Source: JAVBPB01 sp031549965
Lineage (GTDB): Bacteria > Bacillota > Clostridia > Lachnospirales > Lachnospiraceae
Length of the DNA: 48,692 nucleotides
Reading direction: 5' to 3'
NCBI GenBank assembly: GCA_031549965.1
Contig: JAVBPB010000069.1
Coordinates: 1 to 48,692 of the forward strand
Each line of letters begins with the position of its first letter. The first letter of the stretch is position 1. The notes below the pieces were generated by a model, which was not told where the DNA came from, did not search any database, and saw only the letters and a list, made by a program, of their open reading frames with translations. A program made the position numbers and the translations under genes. Of the stretch, positions 1-7,842 are shown piece by piece.

Positions 1-1
1 T

Positions 2-1813
2 TATTTTATAAAAGGAGTTGATATATCAAGCATTATTGCCCTTGAAGAAAGTGGAGTTAAATTCTATAATGAAAAAGGCATAGAACAGGATATTTTCGTA
101 ACTCTTAAAGAATCTGGTGTAAATTACATTCGTGTAAGAATATGGAATAATCCATATGATTCACAAAGCAGAGGTTTTGGGGGTGGAAATTCCGACTTAG
201 AAAAAGCAATAGAAATAGGTAAACGTGCTACCGCCAACGAAATGAAGTTATTAGTTAACTTTCATTACTCCGATTTTTGGGCAGATCCTGCTAAGCAAAA
301 AGCTCCTATGGAATGGGAAAATATGAATATTACACAGAAGGAAGAAGCACTATATAAATTTACAAAAGACTCCTTGAAATCACTTCTTGATAACAATATT
401 TTAATTGGAATGGTACAAGTTGGTAATGAAACCAATGGAGCTTTTTGTGGTGAAACTGATTGGGTAAATATGTGTAAATTATTTAATGCTGGTGCCAAGG
501 CAATAAGAGAAACCAGTAAGGATATTTTAGTTGCCGTTCATTTTGCTAATCCTGAAACGGCTGGAAGATACAAGGATTATACTCAAAAACTTTCAGACAA
601 TGGTGTAGATTATGATGTTTTTGCTTCTTCATATTATCCATTCTGGCATGGAAGTTTAGATAATCTTACGTCTGTACTTAAATATGTTTCTGATACTTAT
701 AATAAAAAAGTTATGGTTGTTGAAACTTCATATGTCTATACTAATGAAGACCAAGACGGTCATGGTAATTCTGTTCCTAAAGACGGTCAGACTCTTAATT
801 ATCCAACTACTGTTCAAGGTCAGGCTAATGCTATTAGAGATGTCATTGAAGCTGTTAAAGCTGTTGGAGATTCTGGCATTGGAGTATTTTACTGGGAGCC
901 AGCATGGATTGGTGTTCCAGGCAATAGCTTAGAAGAAAAACAATTACTGTGGGAAAAATATGGTTCAGGTTGGGCTTCAAGCTATGCCGCTGTTTATGAT
1001 CCTGATGATGCTGGTAAATGGTACGGCGGAACTTCTTGGGATAATCAGGGATTATTTGATGCTAGTGGAAAACCATTAGATTCTTTATATGTTTTTAAAT
1101 ATGTTAATACAGGAGCAACCACTTCTAAAAAAATTGATTCAATTAATAACTGCCAAGCATCTTTTGAAGTTGGAGAAGATATTATATTACCTGAAAAAGT
1201 TACGGCTGTCTATAATGACGGAAGTACTGAGGATGTTTCAGTTAAATGGGATCTTGCTGACGTTGAAACTGCTAAAAATAATGCAGGCAGCTATGTAATA
1301 AAAGGAAGCGTTGAATCTTCTTTTTCTGTTGAATGTTTATTAACTACTACTCCTAAAAATTTAGTTAAAAATTCGGGTTTTGAGGATGAAGATATGAGTC
1401 CTTGGATTATTGAAAATGCAGACTCTACAAAAACTCCTCCAACTGACAGACAAAAAAAAGCTGCTGATGCTAAATCAGGTGATTATTCTCTTCACTTTTG
1501 GTCAGGAGAACCAATTGATTTTACAGTTAAGCAAACCATAACTGGCTTAGGTTCTGGAAATTATACATATAGTTTGTCAATTCAAGGTGGAGATGTTAAA
1601 AATTCAGATTTGAGTATATACGCTATTGTTGATGGAAAAGTTTATCAAACAGAAAAAATGGAAGTTGATGGATGGGTAAACTGGAAAAATCCTACAATTA
1701 AAGATATTCCTGTTTCTGATGGAAGTATTACACTTTGTATTAAGATTAAATGTGATGCAGGTGGTTGGGGTACAATTGATGATGTTTATTTGTATCCGTC
1801 AGATATCAAATAA
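2..1813 (+). CDS. Arabinogalactan endo-beta-1,4-galactanase, GH53 (5' end outside window)
   Basis: Hydrolyses internal beta-1,4-galactosidic bonds of pectic galactan; probably secreted or wall-attached. The frame is open from base 2, so the signal peptide and start lie outside the window; 603 residues are visible. The start reads FIKGVDISSIIALEESG, the usual beginning of a mature GH53 barrel. The acid/base Glu is in GNETNGAF (visible residue 143) and the nucleophile Glu in VVETSYVYT (residue 241). The barrel ends near residue 370. It is followed by a bacterial Ig-like domain of Big_4 type (about 371-445, with the YNDGSTEDV pattern) and a C-terminal jelly-roll-like module beginning NLVKNSGFEDEDMSPW, resembling galactan-binding CBM61/CBM4_9 modules. 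The first ATG in the window (242) is inside the barrel and is not the start. It stands alone, converging on the hydrogenase operon. Confidence 0.93.
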   Translation, partial: YFIKGVDISSIIALEESGVKFYNEKGIEQDIFVTLKESGVNYIRVRIWNNPYDSQSRGFGGGNSDLEKAIEIGKRATANEMKLLVNFHYSDFWADPAKQKAPMEWENMNITQKEEALYKFTKDSLKSLLDNNILIGMVQVGNETNGAFCGETDWVNMCKLFNAGAKAIRETSKDILVAVHFANPETAGRYKDYTQKLSDNGVDYDVFASSYYPFWHGSLDNLTSVLKYVSDTYNKKVMVVETSYVYTNEDQDGHGNSVPKDGQTLNYPTTVQGQANAIRDVIEAVKAVGDSGIGVFYWEPAWIGVPGNSLEEKQLLWEKYGSGWASSYAAVYDPDDAGKWYGGTSWDNQGLFDASGKPLDSLYVFKYVNTGATTSKKIDSINNCQASFEVGEDIILPEKVTAVYNDGSTEDVSVKWDLADVETAKNNAGSYVIKGSVESSFSVECLLTTTPKNLVKNSGFEDEDMSPWIIENADSTKTPPTDRQKKAADAKSGDYSLHFWSGEPIDFTVKQTITGLGSGNYTYSLSIQGGDVKNSDLSIYAIVDGKVYQTEKMEVDGWVNWKNPTIKDIPVSDGSITLCIKIKCDAGGWGTIDDVYLYPSDIK

Positions 1814-1958
1814 TTATACACTTTAAGCCCCTATTTAACTATCATAATTTTATTTTTTCTATTTTCTATAGTATTACTCTCATTCTTTATATTTTAATTT
1901 ATAAGTTAATAATGAATATTATGGAATATTCTATTACTAAGTAATCAATCACTATTAA

Positions 1959-2001
1959 TAAAAAACGAATAGCACAACTAAGTTGTGCTATTCGTTTTTA
2001 T
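1959..2001. terminator. Bidirectional intrinsic terminator between galactanase and hydA
   Basis: A near-perfect 19-bp inverted repeat (1961-1979 with 1981-1999, core GAATAGCACAACT) is flanked by A and T runs on both sides. It can end the plus-strand galactanase transcript and the minus-strand hyd operon. It touches the hydA stop codon. Confidence 0.9.
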
Positions 2002-3728
2002 TAATAATTATCTCTCTTAGTATAATGGGTATGTAAATATTTATGTGCCTTATGGCTACCTGGTTTTTCAAAATAATCTTCATACAATTTTGTAATCATT
2101 GGATTCTTATGTGATTTTCTAAGTGGTAAGCTTTGATCTTCTTGATAAAGAGCTTTTGCTCTCTCTGTCTTAAGATCAACATCCAATAATTCTTTTGCAC
2201 TTCTTATTGGTTGACCGCCACCAGTTACACAACCACCTGGACATGCCATTATTTCAACAAATTCAAATTGTTTTTCTCCTGAACGAATTGAATCAAGAAG
2301 TTTTCTTGCATTACCAAGTCCATGGGCAACTGCTGCACGAATTGTTACATCACCAAATTTAACTGTAGCTTCTTTTATTCCTTCTGTACCACGAACTACT
2401 GTATATTCAACTTCCTCAAATTCCTGTCCTGAAAGAATTTCTGAAACAGTTCTAAGAGCTGCTTCCATAACTCCGCCTGTTGCACCAAAGATTACACCTG
2501 CACCTGTTGCCACTCCAAATGGATTATCAAATTCTTCATCATCAAGATTAGCAAAATCAAGTCCAGCTTCCTTAATCATTCTTGCAAGGTCTCTTGTTGT
2601 AAGAACAATGTCAACATCCTGTCTTCCATCTACCTCAAGTTCTGGTCTTTGTGCTTCAAACTTCTTAGCAGTACATGGCATAATTGAAACTACAATAATA
2701 TCATCTGGATTAATTCCTTCTTTTTCAGCATAGTATGATTTAAGTACTGAGCCAAACATTTCATGAGGAGATTTTGCTGATGATAAGTTATCTAAAAAGT
2801 CTGGGTAATTATGTTCACAGAATTTAACCCATCCCGGACTACATGAAGTAATAACTGGAAGTTTTCCTCCGTTTTTAATTCTGTCAATTACTTCTGTTCC
2901 TTCTTCCATAATTGTAAGATCTGCACCTGTATCTGTATCAAATACTTTAATAAATCCTAATTGTTTTAGGGAATTTACCATTTTACCGGTAACAGGCGTT
3001 CCAATTGGCATTCCAAATTCTTCTCCAAGGCCTGCTCTTACTGCTGGAGCTGTTTGAACAACTACATGCTTTGATTTATCTGAAAGTGCCTTCCATGTTG
3101 CTTCAATAGAATCTTTTTCGTATAAAGCACCAACTGGACATGCTGTAATACATTGACCACAATTAACACATGGTGTTTCTGCAAGTGACTTATCAAATGC
3201 ACACCCAACTTCAGCTACAAAACCTCTGCTTTTTGTACCTATTACTTTAACTTTTTGAACATTGTTACAAACGCTTACGCATCTTTGGCATAAAATACAT
3301 TTGTTATTATCTCTAACAATTGATGGTGATAAGTCATCAATTTTATATTCTTTTCTTTCGCCTTCATATCTTATATCTGATGCATTTAAATCTTCAGCAA
3401 CTTGTTGAAGTTCACAGTTTCCGCTTCTTACACAAGTTAGACATTTTCTTTCATGATTAGAAAGAATAAGTTCTAGAGTTGTTTTTCTAGCCCCTCTAAT
3501 TTCTGCTGTATTTGTTTTAATATCTAAGCCTTCTGATACTGGATAAACACAAGATGCCTGAAGTCTTCCGTTAATTTCAACTAAGCACATACGACATGCA
3601 CCGATTTCATTTGTATCTTTTAAAAAGCAAAGAGTTGGAATATCAATGTTGTACTTTCTAGCTGCTTCCAATACACTAATACCTTCTGGTACCTGACACT
3701 CTTTACCATTAATTTTAATATTAACCAT
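2001..3728 (-). CDS. hydA: NAD-linked [FeFe] hydrogenase catalytic subunit HydA
   Basis: H2-forming subunit of the cytoplasmic bifurcating hydrogenase HydABC, which couples oxidation of reduced ferredoxin and NADH to proton reduction. 575 residues. Visible modules in order: N-terminal [2Fe-2S] domain (Cys34, 45, 48, 60), His-Cys3 [4Fe-4S] site (His92, Cys96, 99, 105), two [4Fe-4S] ferredoxin motifs (CILCQRCVSVC and CVNCGQCITACPVG), then the H-cluster domain with TSCSPGW, MPCTAKKFE and MACPGGCVTGGGQP, and a short C-terminal small-subunit-like tail. L1 reads TSCSPGW instead of the TSCCPGW of monomeric enzymes. ATG start with GAGGAG upstream. It is the last gene of the operon, 21 bp after hydB. 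Electron bifurcation is inferred from the HydABC gene set, not seen directly. Confidence 0.96.
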   Translation of the reverse strand: MVNIKINGKECQVPEGISVLEAARKYNIDIPTLCFLKDTNEIGACRMCLVEINGRLQASCVYPVSEGLDIKTNTAEIRGARKTTLELILSNHERKCLTCVRSGNCELQQVAEDLNASDIRYEGERKEYKIDDLSPSIVRDNNKCILCQRCVSVCNNVQKVKVIGTKSRGFVAEVGCAFDKSLAETPCVNCGQCITACPVGALYEKDSIEATWKALSDKSKHVVVQTAPAVRAGLGEEFGMPIGTPVTGKMVNSLKQLGFIKVFDTDTGADLTIMEEGTEVIDRIKNGGKLPVITSCSPGWVKFCEHNYPDFLDNLSSAKSPHEMFGSVLKSYYAEKEGINPDDIIVVSIMPCTAKKFEAQRPELEVDGRQDVDIVLTTRDLARMIKEAGLDFANLDDEEFDNPFGVATGAGVIFGATGGVMEAALRTVSEILSGQEFEEVEYTVVRGTEGIKEATVKFGDVTIRAAVAHGLGNARKLLDSIRSGEKQFEFVEIMACPGGCVTGGGQPIRSAKELLDVDLKTERAKALYQEDQSLPLRKSHKNPMITKLYEDYFEKPGSHKAHKYLHTHYTKRDNY

Positions 3729-3749
3729 CGTTTAAGTGACTCCTCTCTA

Positions 3750-5543
3750 TTAGATTTTTGTGATGGCTGCAAATTTACAGGTAGATTCGCAAACTCCACA
3801 TTTAATACATTTTTCAGTATCAATTACATATGGATTCTTAATCTCGCCACTGATTGCATTTACTGGACATTTTTTAGCACATAGAGAACATCCTTTACAT
3901 TTGTCAGCAATAATAGTGTATGATAGTAAATCTTTACATACTCCCGCTGGACATTTTTTATCTACAACGTGTGCTACATATTCATCTCTAAAGTATTTTA
4001 TTGTACTCAAAATTGGATTTGGTGCACTTTGTCCAAGTCCACAAAGTGAAGATTTTTTAATATCAACACATAACTGTTCTAATTTATCAATATCTTCTAA
4101 TTCACCTTTTCCGCTTGTAATTTTCTCTAATATTTCAAGAAGTCTCTTAGTTCCTATACGACATGGTGCACATTTTCCACATGATTCATCAACTGTGAAT
4201 TCAAGGAAGAATTTTGCAATATCAACCATACAAGTTGTTTCATCCATAACAATAAGTCCACCAGAACCCATCATGGAACCAATCGCTAATAATGAATCAT
4301 AATCGATTGGTGTATCAATTAATTCTACCGGAATACATCCGCCAGATGGTCCGCCTGTTTGGGCTGCTTTAAACTTCTTACCATTAGGAATTCCTCCGCC
4401 GATTTCTTCAACAATTTCACGAAGAGTTGTTCCCATCGGAACTTCTACAAGACCAGTGTTATTAATTTTTCCACCAAGAGCAAATACTTTTGTTCCTTTA
4501 CTCTTTTCAGTACCAATCTGTGCAAACCAATCTGCACCATTATTGATAATAGCTGTTATATTAGCGTATGTTTCAACGTTATTTAATAATGTTGGTTTTC
4601 CAAATAGACCTTTTACTGCTGGGAATGGAGGTCTTGGTCTTGGTTCTCCTCTATGTCCTTCGATTGATGAAATAAGTGCTGTCTCTTCACCACAAACGAA
4701 TGCACCTGCACCAAGTCTTATTTCCATATCAAAATTAAAGCCTGTTTCAAAAATATTTTCTCCTAAAAGTCCATATTCTTTTGCTTGTTCTATAGCTATT
4801 TTTAAACGATTTACAGCAATTGGGTATTCTGCTCTGATATACACATATCCTCTATCTGCACCTACTGCATATGCTGCAATTGCCATAGCTTCGATAAGAC
4901 TGTGTGGATCACCTTCAAGAACGCTTCTGTCCATGAATGCACCTGGATCTCCTTCGTCAGCATTACAAGCAACAACCTTTTCTTCACCTGGGGCATCAGC
5001 AGTAAACTGCCATTTTAAACCAGTTGGAAATCCACCGCCCCCACGGCCACGAAGCCCTGATTTTTTAATTTCTTCTATTACATCTCTTGGAGACATTTCA
5101 GTTAAAACTTTACCTAAAGCTTTATATCCATCAAATGCTATGTATTCTTCAATAAGTTCTGGATTAATAACACCACAATTTCTAAGTGCGATTCTTTGTT
5201 GTTTTTTATAGAAATCAACTTCAGATAGAGATTTAATATTACCATCTTCAACTGTTTCTTCATATAATAATCTGGTTACAACTCTTCCTTTTAACAGATG
5301 TTCGTTAACAATTTCTTCAACATCCTCAGGTTGAACCATTGAATAAAATGATCCTTCTGGGTATACTATAACAATTGGACCAAGTGCACATAAGCCAAAG
5401 CAACCTGTTCTAACTACTTTTACTTCTTTATCAAGTCCTACTTCTGCAATACGTTTTTCAAATTCAGTAATAATCTTTTCACTACCAGAAGATGTACAAC
5501 CTGTACCGCCACAGACTAAGACCTGGCTTCTGAATAAATCCAT
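3750..5543 (-). CDS. hydB: NAD-linked [FeFe] hydrogenase flavoprotein subunit HydB (NuoF-like)
   Basis: Binds FMN and NAD(H) and is the likely bifurcation site of HydABC. 597 residues. It begins with a thioredoxin-like [2Fe-2S] domain (CGGTGCTSSG and RTGCFGLCALGP, residues about 11-60), followed by the NuoF core: RGRGGGGFPTGLKW for FMN, NADEGDPGAF for NAD(H), and a GAGAFVCGEETAL segment. The NuoF [4Fe-4S] motif ESCGKCAPCRIGT comes next. The C-terminus carries two ferredoxin [4Fe-4S] motifs (CKGCSLCAKKCP and CIKCGVCESTC), typical of HydB and absent from complex I NuoF. AGGAGG lies 7 bases before the ATG. The gene sits between the small [2Fe-2S] protein gene and hydA. Confidence 0.96.
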   Translation of the reverse strand: MDLFRSQVLVCGGTGCTSSGSEKIITEFEKRIAEVGLDKEVKVVRTGCFGLCALGPIVIVYPEGSFYSMVQPEDVEEIVNEHLLKGRVVTRLLYEETVEDGNIKSLSEVDFYKKQQRIALRNCGVINPELIEEYIAFDGYKALGKVLTEMSPRDVIEEIKKSGLRGRGGGGFPTGLKWQFTADAPGEEKVVACNADEGDPGAFMDRSVLEGDPHSLIEAMAIAAYAVGADRGYVYIRAEYPIAVNRLKIAIEQAKEYGLLGENIFETGFNFDMEIRLGAGAFVCGEETALISSIEGHRGEPRPRPPFPAVKGLFGKPTLLNNVETYANITAIINNGADWFAQIGTEKSKGTKVFALGGKINNTGLVEVPMGTTLREIVEEIGGGIPNGKKFKAAQTGGPSGGCIPVELIDTPIDYDSLLAIGSMMGSGGLIVMDETTCMVDIAKFFLEFTVDESCGKCAPCRIGTKRLLEILEKITSGKGELEDIDKLEQLCVDIKKSSLCGLGQSAPNPILSTIKYFRDEYVAHVVDKKCPAGVCKDLLSYTIIADKCKGCSLCAKKCPVNAISGEIKNPYVIDTEKCIKCGVCESTCKFAAITKI

Positions 5544-5581
5544 CTTTTATCCTCCTCAAATAATAATTTATAATTATTCTA

Positions 5582-5956
5582 TTATTTATTTTCAACTTCA
5601 CCAATTGTATATTCTACACAAGGTTTTCCGCCAATAATATGTTTTTCAATTACTTTTTCAACTCTTTCAGGTGACATCTTGCAATATGTAATTTTTTCCT
5701 GACCTGGTAAATACACTTCAACTATTGGCTCATACTGACATAATCCAATACATCCTGTTTGTGTTACGACTACATTGTTTAGTCCTTTTGTAGATACTTG
5801 TTCTGTAAATGCAGTAAGAACCGGTCTTGCACCTGAAGCTATTCCACATGTTGCCATACCCACAACAACTCTAATTCCATCTTCACGGTCAGTTCTTAAG
5901 TTAATCTTATCTAATGTAGATTTTCTTAATGCTTCTAATTCTGCTAATGATTTCAT
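5582..5956 (-). CDS. Thioredoxin-like [2Fe-2S] ferredoxin of the hyd operon
   Basis: About 124 residues, thioredoxin-fold [2Fe-2S] type, as commonly found between hydC and hydB in Clostridia and Thermotogales. The cluster Cys are in ATCGIASGA (near residue 40) and TQTGCIGLCQYEP (near residue 80). Its sequence resembles the N-terminal domain of HydB and the C-terminal half of HydC, so it may be an extra electron carrier or assembly partner. A longer start exists at 5965, but there the AAAGGA sequence would touch the ATG; the ATG at 5956 has normal spacing and is preferred. No function is established from sequence alone. Confidence 0.87.
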   Translation of the reverse strand: MKSLAELEALRKSTLDKINLRTDREDGIRVVVGMATCGIASGARPVLTAFTEQVSTKGLNNVVVTQTGCIGLCQYEPIVEVYLPGQEKITYCKMSPERVEKVIEKHIIGGKPCVEYTIGEVENK

Positions 5957-5986
5957 TCTTTTCATTCCTTTCTAGGATTGTTTCTT

Positions 5987-6544
5987 TTATTCTTCTTTTT
6001 CTGAATTATATATCTCTTCTATTCCTTCTTCTATGTATGATTTTATCCACATAAGTATATCAGGCTCTGTAATATCAACACCATCAAGTAATTTTTTAAT
6101 CTCTTTAGTATCAAATACAAATTCATTTTCATTGTGTATATGCTTATAAATAAAATCAATATCTTTATTGCATCCTACAAGGCTAAACATTGTTTCAGCC
6201 ATATCGCCAAGGGGCTGTCTGTCTATATGACTATGACCAAATACCGCCATAGTTTTTGTTCCTTTACCTACTTCACTTTCAATACTAAAGCTTCCTCCTG
6301 TTGATTCCGCAGCATGTTTAAACATAGGTATCCCAAGTCCAACTTTTCTTGTTGTTCTTGATGTTGAAAATGGGTCTGTAACTCTTTCAAGGAATTCTTT
6401 ACTCATTCCCTTTCCATTATCTTCTACGATTAATGTAAGTTTATCTGATTTTATATCTTCAATAACATCAATCTTAATTAATAATGCTCCTGCTACTACA
6501 GAATTTTGAACAATATCCAGTACATGCAATGACAAATCTTTCAT
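5987..6544 (-). CDS. HATPase-domain (GHKL) protein of the hyd operon
   Basis: 185 residues. An isolated histidine-kinase-type ATP-binding domain with N box LDIVQNSVVAGA, G1 box VEDNGKGM, F-box-like TDPFSTSRTT and G2 box VGLGIPMFKHAAE. There is no dimerization domain, transmembrane segment or phospho-acceptor His, so it is not a complete sensor kinase. The N-box segment usually reads QNSIAAGA in relatives. The C-terminal 60 residues are acidic and of unknown role. It starts 4 bases after the hydC stop with no clear ribosome site, suggesting translational coupling. Such ATPases recur between hydC and the [2Fe-2S] gene in Firmicutes; a regulatory or assembly role is inferred. Confidence 0.85.
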   Translation of the reverse strand: MKDLSLHVLDIVQNSVVAGALLIKIDVIEDIKSDKLTLIVEDNGKGMSKEFLERVTDPFSTSRTTRKVGLGIPMFKHAAESTGGSFSIESEVGKGTKTMAVFGHSHIDRQPLGDMAETMFSLVGCNKDIDFIYKHIHNENEFVFDTKEIKKLLDGVDITEPDILMWIKSYIEEGIEEIYNSEKEE

Positions 6545-6548
6545 AGGC

Positions 6549-7040
6549 TTACATGTATTTAGCTAAAATTTTGTCTACATCGTCTGCAACCAAACGACCA
6601 TAAACATCTTCATTAACTGTAAGTACCGGTGCAAGTCCACAAGCACCTATACATCTTGTTGCTACTAAAGAGAATTTACCATCTGGCGTACATTCTCCAA
6701 CTTCTATATTAAGCTTTTGTTTAAATCTGTCAATAATATCTCCTGAACCCTTAACGTAACATGCTGTTCCAAGACAAACACCTATTTCATATTGTCCTTT
6801 TGGAGTTAAGGAAAATTGTGCATAGAATGTTACTACACCATATATTTCTGATAATGAATAGCTTGTGTTTTCTGAAATAATTTTTTGTACTTCTATAGGT
6901 AGATACCCATAAATTCCTTGTGCTTCATGCAGTATTGGGATTAATGCACCTTGTTCATCTTTATGTGCATTGATAACTTCCATTAGCTTTTCTTCCTGCT
7001 CTTTTGTTCCGCTAAATTCTGGAACTTTCTTTTCGCTCAT
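6549..7040 (-). CDS. hydC: NAD-linked [FeFe] hydrogenase subunit HydC (NuoE-like)
   Basis: 163 residues, thioredoxin-like [2Fe-2S] subunit that joins HydA and HydB. The N-terminal helical part (ALIPILHEAQGIYGYLP) and the cluster Cys in GVCLGTACYVKGS and ATRCIGACGLAPVLTVN match NuoE. The ATG at 7040 is chosen over the in-frame TTG at 7046 because AAGGAGG (7049-7055) lies 8 bases before it and would overlap the TTG. It is the first gene of the structural operon hydC / ATPase / [2Fe-2S] protein / hydB / hydA. A promoter lies about 100 bp upstream and a palindrome lies in the leader. Confidence 0.95.
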   Translation of the reverse strand: MSEKKVPEFSGTKEQEEKLMEVINAHKDEQGALIPILHEAQGIYGYLPIEVQKIISENTSYSLSEIYGVVTFYAQFSLTPKGQYEIGVCLGTACYVKGSGDIIDRFKQKLNIEVGECTPDGKFSLVATRCIGACGLAPVLTVNEDVYGRLVADDVDKILAKYM

Positions 7041-7097
7041 TAGCAAGTCCTCCTTGATTACATATTGTTATTTTTTTGACGCATCATGGACCAAAAA

Positions 7098-7120
7098 ATA
7101 CGCATTGGTTTAATGCGAAT
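7098..7120 (-). promoter_or_regulatory. Palindrome in the hydC leader, possible operator
   Basis: The inverted repeat CGCATT-N5-AATGCG (7101-7106 and 7112-7117), extended by flanking AT pairs, lies between the predicted hydC promoter and its ribosome site. Position and symmetry fit a repressor site or a leader hairpin. It does not match the TTGTTAA/TTAACAA pattern of the redox repressor Rex. Confidence 0.45.
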
Positions 7121-7144
7121 TGATAATTTTATTCAATTAGTACT

Positions 7145-7173
7145 ATTATACCAGAATATTTGATAAAATTCTA
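7145..7173 (-). promoter_or_regulatory. Promoter of the hydCBA operon
   Basis: On the minus strand TAGAAT, 17 bases, then a perfect TATAAT. The -35 is weak, which would suit regulated expression. The start site would fall near 7138, giving a leader of about 100 bases that includes the palindrome at 7098-7120. Confidence 0.6.
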
Positions 7174-7219
7174 GTATAGTTATTTATTTAACGAAGAATT
7201 AATTTCAGGGGGGAGTGGA

Positions 7220-7335
7220 TCTGACGAACGCTTTGCATTTAGACTTTCTACCCCCAAGATGTAAATCATTTGGCTTTGAAAAGTCAGAAGTGCCAAACAT
7301 TCCAATGAGCCTATGAAAGAACCATAGTCTCATAT
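7220..7335 (+). repeat. Dispersed structured repeat, copy 1
   Basis: A segment of about 115 bp with a close relative at 27108-27221 (opposite strand) and a diverged one at 11116-11215. Shared blocks: CGCTTTGC-ATTTAG, a CCCC run, GGCT...AAAA, GTGCCAAACATTCCAATGAG, and a small hairpin CTATG-AAAGAAC-CATAG. Conservation covers predicted unpaired as well as paired stretches, which fits a structured RNA or a small non-autonomous mobile element. It lies just upstream of the toxin gene and could be part of its transcript; I found no convincing toxin promoter between them. Confidence 0.7.
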
Positions 7336-7404
7336 GCCCTCTTATATTTTTGCAGGAGGAGGTGAACTTTCCCAATAGATTACATAGAAAGAAGAGTGAG
7401 CCTT

Positions 7405-7512
7405 ATGACAGTATTTGAAGCTATCTATTTAATGATTTCTTTCGGTATGTTTGTTGTAGCATTTATCGCTCTTGTTGTGGATCTTATTATATTATTCCGC
7501 AACAAAAAATGA
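7405..7512 (+). CDS. Small hydrophobic type I toxin (BsrG/TxpA/holin-like family)
   Basis: 35 residues, beginning MTVFEAIYLMISFGMF, followed by one hydrophobic segment (about residues 6-30) and a basic end, FRNKK. The start and layout closely resemble BsrG and TxpA type I toxins of Bacillus and the putative holin-like toxins of Firmicutes, which act at the membrane. A Shine-Dalgarno-like AGAAGAG lies 9 bases before the ATG; a much stronger AGGAGGAGG (7354) lies about 40 bases upstream and does not serve this ATG directly. The gene has a convergent antisense RNA promoter and interleaved terminators downstream, the standard arrangement of such systems. It sits between the two hydrogenase operons. 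Toxicity is inferred. Confidence 0.78.
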   Translation: MTVFEAIYLMISFGMFVVAFIALVVDLIILFRNKK

Positions 7513-7547
7513 TTATCCCCTACCTCCAAAAGTTTAGGATAATCATT
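7502..7547 (-). terminator. Terminator of the antisense RNA
   Basis: On the minus strand the stem ATGATTATCC / GGATAATCAT (arms 7537-7546 and 7509-7518) is followed directly by a run of six T. On the plus strand there is no T run, so it works for the antisense direction. Confidence 0.75.
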
Positions 7548-7595
7548 TCTAATCCATAGGGCATGCATAAGTCTTTAACTTATGTATCCTCTTAC
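7502..7595 (-). ncRNA. Antisense RNA (antitoxin) to the small toxin transcript
   Basis: Predicted to start near 7595, just after a near-consensus minus-strand promoter (7601-7629), and to end at a hairpin plus T run at 7502-7547. The transcript of about 90 nt would be complementary to the 3' untranslated region of the toxin mRNA and its last codons. This matches the architecture of bsrG/SR4 and txpA/ratA. Confidence 0.7.
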
Positions 7596-7600
7596 CTATT

Positions 7601-7629
7601 ATTATAACAGCAGCACTACCTTTTGTAAA
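7601..7629 (-). promoter_or_regulatory. Promoter of the antisense RNA
   Basis: TTTACA, exactly 17 bases, TATAAT on the minus strand, pointing at the 3' end of the toxin gene. No minus-strand reading frame follows, so its product should be a non-coding RNA. The promoter overlaps the hairpin that terminates the toxin mRNA. Confidence 0.8.
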
Positions 7630-7648
7630 GTAGTGTCTGCTGTTTTTT
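7606..7648 (+). terminator. Terminator of the toxin mRNA
   Basis: The stem AACAGCAGCACTAC (7606-7619) pairs with GTAGTGTCTGCTGTT (7630-7644) with one bulged base and is followed by a T run. It lies beyond the antisense start, so the two transcripts overlap tail to tail. Confidence 0.8.
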
Positions 7649-7649
7649 C

Positions 7650-7842
7650 TCTGGTTTATAATCATACTGCTCCTGATATACATTATACAATCTGCTTATT
7701 TCTCATTCACAAACATTATTTACATATATTTTTATTGTGTAATTTATTTTATCTACATCTATTCCCTCTATTTCTTAACATAGTAATATTATAATTTTTT
7801 ACATATTATACAGTTTTATATGACTGCATGTTTGAAAACCAC
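7650..7842. other. AT-rich spacer without recognisable gene
   Basis: Very AT-rich DNA between the toxin terminator and the 3' end of the PHP gene. I see no hairpin with T run for the PHP operon and no reading frame with a ribosome site. Confidence 0.5.

Noticed and set aside
3760..5211. Plus-strand open frames opposite hydA and hydB (for example 3760-4302 and 4456-5211)
   Set aside because: They have no ribosome sites and no family resemblance, and are mirror frames of strongly conserved minus-strand genes.
7213..7335. Copy 1 of the repeat as a riboswitch for the toxin or hydC
   Set aside because: Other copies lie between convergent genes or downstream of genes, and the conserved blocks do not match c-di-GMP, SAM, purine or other riboswitch consensus sequences I know.
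7582..7794. 70-codon plus-strand frame after the toxin gene
   Set aside because: It begins inside the antisense RNA promoter region, has no ribosome site and reads as random AT-rich hydrophobic codons.
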